Of a stretch of 64,000 nt of DNA, positions 62,130-64,000 are shown piece after piece. The DNA lies in assembly GCA_016721565.1 (NCBI GenBank), contig JADKHW010000053.1:92731-156730 (forward strand), given 5' to 3'. Position 1 is the first letter of the stretch. Every line of letters begins with the position of its first letter. The position numbers and the translations under genes were made by a program. The notes under the pieces are model-generated. The model did no database searches, was not told the origin of the DNA, and saw only the letters and a list, made by a program, of their open reading frames with translations. Source of the stretch: a bacterium. Lineage in GTDB: Bacteria > Electryoneota > RPQS01.

Positions 62130-64000
62130 TAGCGCAGAAGCAGAAGCTTTTGTGTTTGAGTGAAAGTTGGAGTCTCAAGAGTAGCAAAATAAGATCCAGA
62201 GGCCCACTCGTCACCGTTGACCTTACAAACTCATGTGCTCCGGCAGTCATGCTTCCCAATTGCTCGCTCGACTTCACGACCGAGGATGTCGTGGATTTTG
62301 AGTGTGACGCTGGTGAGATGCGGCAATGAGAACGACAGCGTTGTTGTGGGGTTGAAGGGGTTGGGGTAGGCGGAAAGGAGAAATCAAAAGGAATAGCTCT
62401 ATTATCGGACGCGCTTGTCGTGTCAGCAGTGGTATCAATGGCAAAATGGGCAACAAATCCGCTATTCAAAGCATTGTCGCCAGGATTGGAAGGCATCTGG
62501 TGTAACAGGAAATCAATTGAAGATGTTGTCCCTACAAGCCATATGCTGTCCGAGTTCTCGACCCACCCCAATGCATCGTCCTCTGAGTGTGATCCGCCAA
62601 ATAGCTGCCGTAGAGCAGGTGCGACAGATCTGCGTCCAGCCTAGAGCACGAAAGCATCATTCTCGCTTCCAGACCCGTTGTTCAATACCCTATCAAACGC
62701 GCCTATTGTTGTCGGGAAAGTTGGACTCGTTGTCACTCCTGCGAGGATCACATAATCGGCCCCTACCCAATTCCCATCAACCAAAATAAGATTCGAGTTG
62801 CTTGTTCCAATGAAGGATCCGGCATACTCGCCTGTCCGCCAGTTTAGCTTGGAAATGAACCCATCGCTATTTTGACCAATTCCAGGACCAATCGTGTCAA
62901 AAGCTTCTCTATCGATACTGAAATTAGGTGACATAGTGTATCCCGCAAGGTATATTAGCGAATCACGCTCTATTAGCGCCGTAGGCTGCTCATGATTTCC
63001 CCCACCCAAGTAACTACAATACTCAAGAGTTGCTGGATCAAGGGTTATGAGCGCGAGGAACACGTCTCTTGCTGGGAACTCCCCGCTCTGATCGAGTTCT
63101 GGTTGAAACACTTGTGGTTATCAGGAGGTCAAGACTGTTTGTTTCTCCCACCACCCAAACATGCCCACCTGAACCAAGTGAAATCTCGTTGAGTTGATCG
63201 TAGTCTCCGTGACCACCCAAAGTAAGTGGAAAATACGACCTCATAAGATGCCGGATCATATACCCAGAAGAAATGCATCTCAAGCTCGATCAATGACTCG
63301 AAAATCGCATCATCTGTTACAGGAAAATCTAGCGATCCCGTCGCTCCAACTCCGTGGATTCTCCCAAGACTGTCAAGCGCAATCGCATACGCTTCTTCGC
63401 CGTGATTACCACCTAGGTAAGAACAATACTCGAGTGTTGTTAAATCCTCGCTAAAGCGTAAAACGAATGCATCAACGTTATATAGTCCACGAATCGTCGT
63501 GTCTATTGCATCTGGTGTCAGCGGCCAATCTGGATAGGCCTTTCCGCACATCCAGACGCCTTCACGTAGCGGGTCAAATACTAAGTCAGATGCTCCGCCT
63601 TCGGTGTTTCGATTACTCGAAAGTTGAATTTCACCGAACAAAGTAGATGCAGTAAACTGGCCATTTTGGCCAAAATGGCTCACAAACTCTCTGATTCCAG
63701 GGAACATTCCTGTCTCATCATATGCGCCAGCCGTCGTGGGAAAACCCGACAGAGCGTCGGTATCACCGGCAACATATACTCCTCCATCCGGTGCAGGACA
63801 AACGTTATACAAGTAATCTGTGCTTCCTCCCCCTAAATATGTTCCATATAACAGCGGATCCACCACTATTTCCTTCCCTGAATCAAACTCGCCCAATTCA
63901 TACCCCACCCGCGCTCCATCGATCACACGAATACAGCCTCCACTCGCTTTTGTGTTCTTGTTTCTTGCTGAAATGCAAACGGCGCTTGCTCTTTCACTTC
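62129..64000 (-). pseudogene. SBBP-repeat surface protein with sorting domain, many frameshifts (partial)
   Basis: The gene enters from the right edge. Its first visible part (EVKEQAPFAFQQETRTQKRV, then GYELGEFDSGKEIVVDPLLY, GTYLGG) is typical for the N-terminal region of SBBP beta-propeller-repeat proteins. Repeats follow (GGVYVAGDTDALSGFPTTAG, YCSYLGGNHGEEAYAIALDS, IYLAGYTMSPNF), then a sorting domain (SAYPNPFNPTTTLSFSLPHL, GREV, WASGSYFATL) ending KLLLLR at 62129. The pieces lie in all three minus-strand frames with breaks near 63930, 63215, 63110, 62640, 62370, 62240 and 62220. Seven or so breaks in 1.9 kb point to poor base calls at the contig end or an old pseudogene. Confidence 0.8.

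Noticed and set aside
1..64000. tRNA, rRNA, CRISPR arrays, prophage and complete insertion sequences
   Set aside because: No tRNA-like arms, regular spacer arrays, phage genes or intact transposase were seen on reading both strands; only the RAYT remnant was found.

Overview
The window most likely comes from a Gram-negative bacterium of the Fibrobacteres-Chlorobi-Bacteroidetes (FCB) superphylum or a related candidate phylum. The main reason is a run of exported proteins ending in type IX-secretion-like C-terminal sorting domains (YPNPFN motif, GR/GQ-V-L turn, SG+Y+ strand). Supporting signs are Omp85/TamA-TamB outer-membrane genes, an LL-diaminopimelate aminotransferase next to dapF, and dispersed hairpin repeats. 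I cannot name a genus. No rRNA, tRNA, CRISPR array or prophage was seen.

Layout. 0-6.6 kb: two tandem exported proteins with near-identical sorting tags, endonuclease IV, a double-cupredoxin protein and a monoheme/beta-barrel protein. 6.7-12 kb: a tightly packed plus-strand operon dapF-dapL-GDPD-ATP-grasp-CBS; the dapF tail comes from a dead REP-type (RAYT) transposase, and the last two genes are broken. 12-17 kb: rsgA, a PGPGW membrane protein, a CPA2 antiporter and an aldehyde dehydrogenase. 17-22.4 kb: four exported minus-strand proteins with anchor-V or cupredoxin heads, Fn3 repeats and sorting tails. 22.5-26.5 kb: redoxin, VOC and cupin proteins, two RRM RNA-binding proteins with a shared structured leader, a small HTH protein and a copper-ligand-poor cupredoxin. 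26.7-32.2 kb: a decayed accessory region with a frameshifted methyltransferase, a duplicated TetR gene carrying G-tracts, eroded repeats and a broken surface protein. 32.2-37.2 kb: repeat and beta-helix exported proteins and a chemoreceptor. 38-40 kb: an exported M3 oligopeptidase. 40-48.4 kb: a minus-strand operon tamA-tamB-omp85-pyrD-TPR lipoprotein. 48.5-52.7 kb: an unrecognised pair, a 517-aa soluble protein and an 858-aa coiled coil with a C-terminal membrane anchor. 52.9-60 kb: HlyD/ABC/two FtsX permeases, GNAT and an S9 peptidase. 60-64 kb: an SRPBCC-dienelactone-hydrolase fusion lacking its catalytic residues, bacteriohemerythrin, and a badly frameshifted SBBP-repeat surface protein.

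At least a dozen genes carry frameshifts or in-frame stops. Most are one-base losses in short homopolymers, so sequencing or assembly error must be considered together with true decay and homopolymer phase variation. The strongest candidates for undescribed biology are the conserved attenuator-like leader of the two RRM genes, the G-tract-switched TetR pair, and the coiled-coil/soluble-partner pair at 48.5-52.7 kb.
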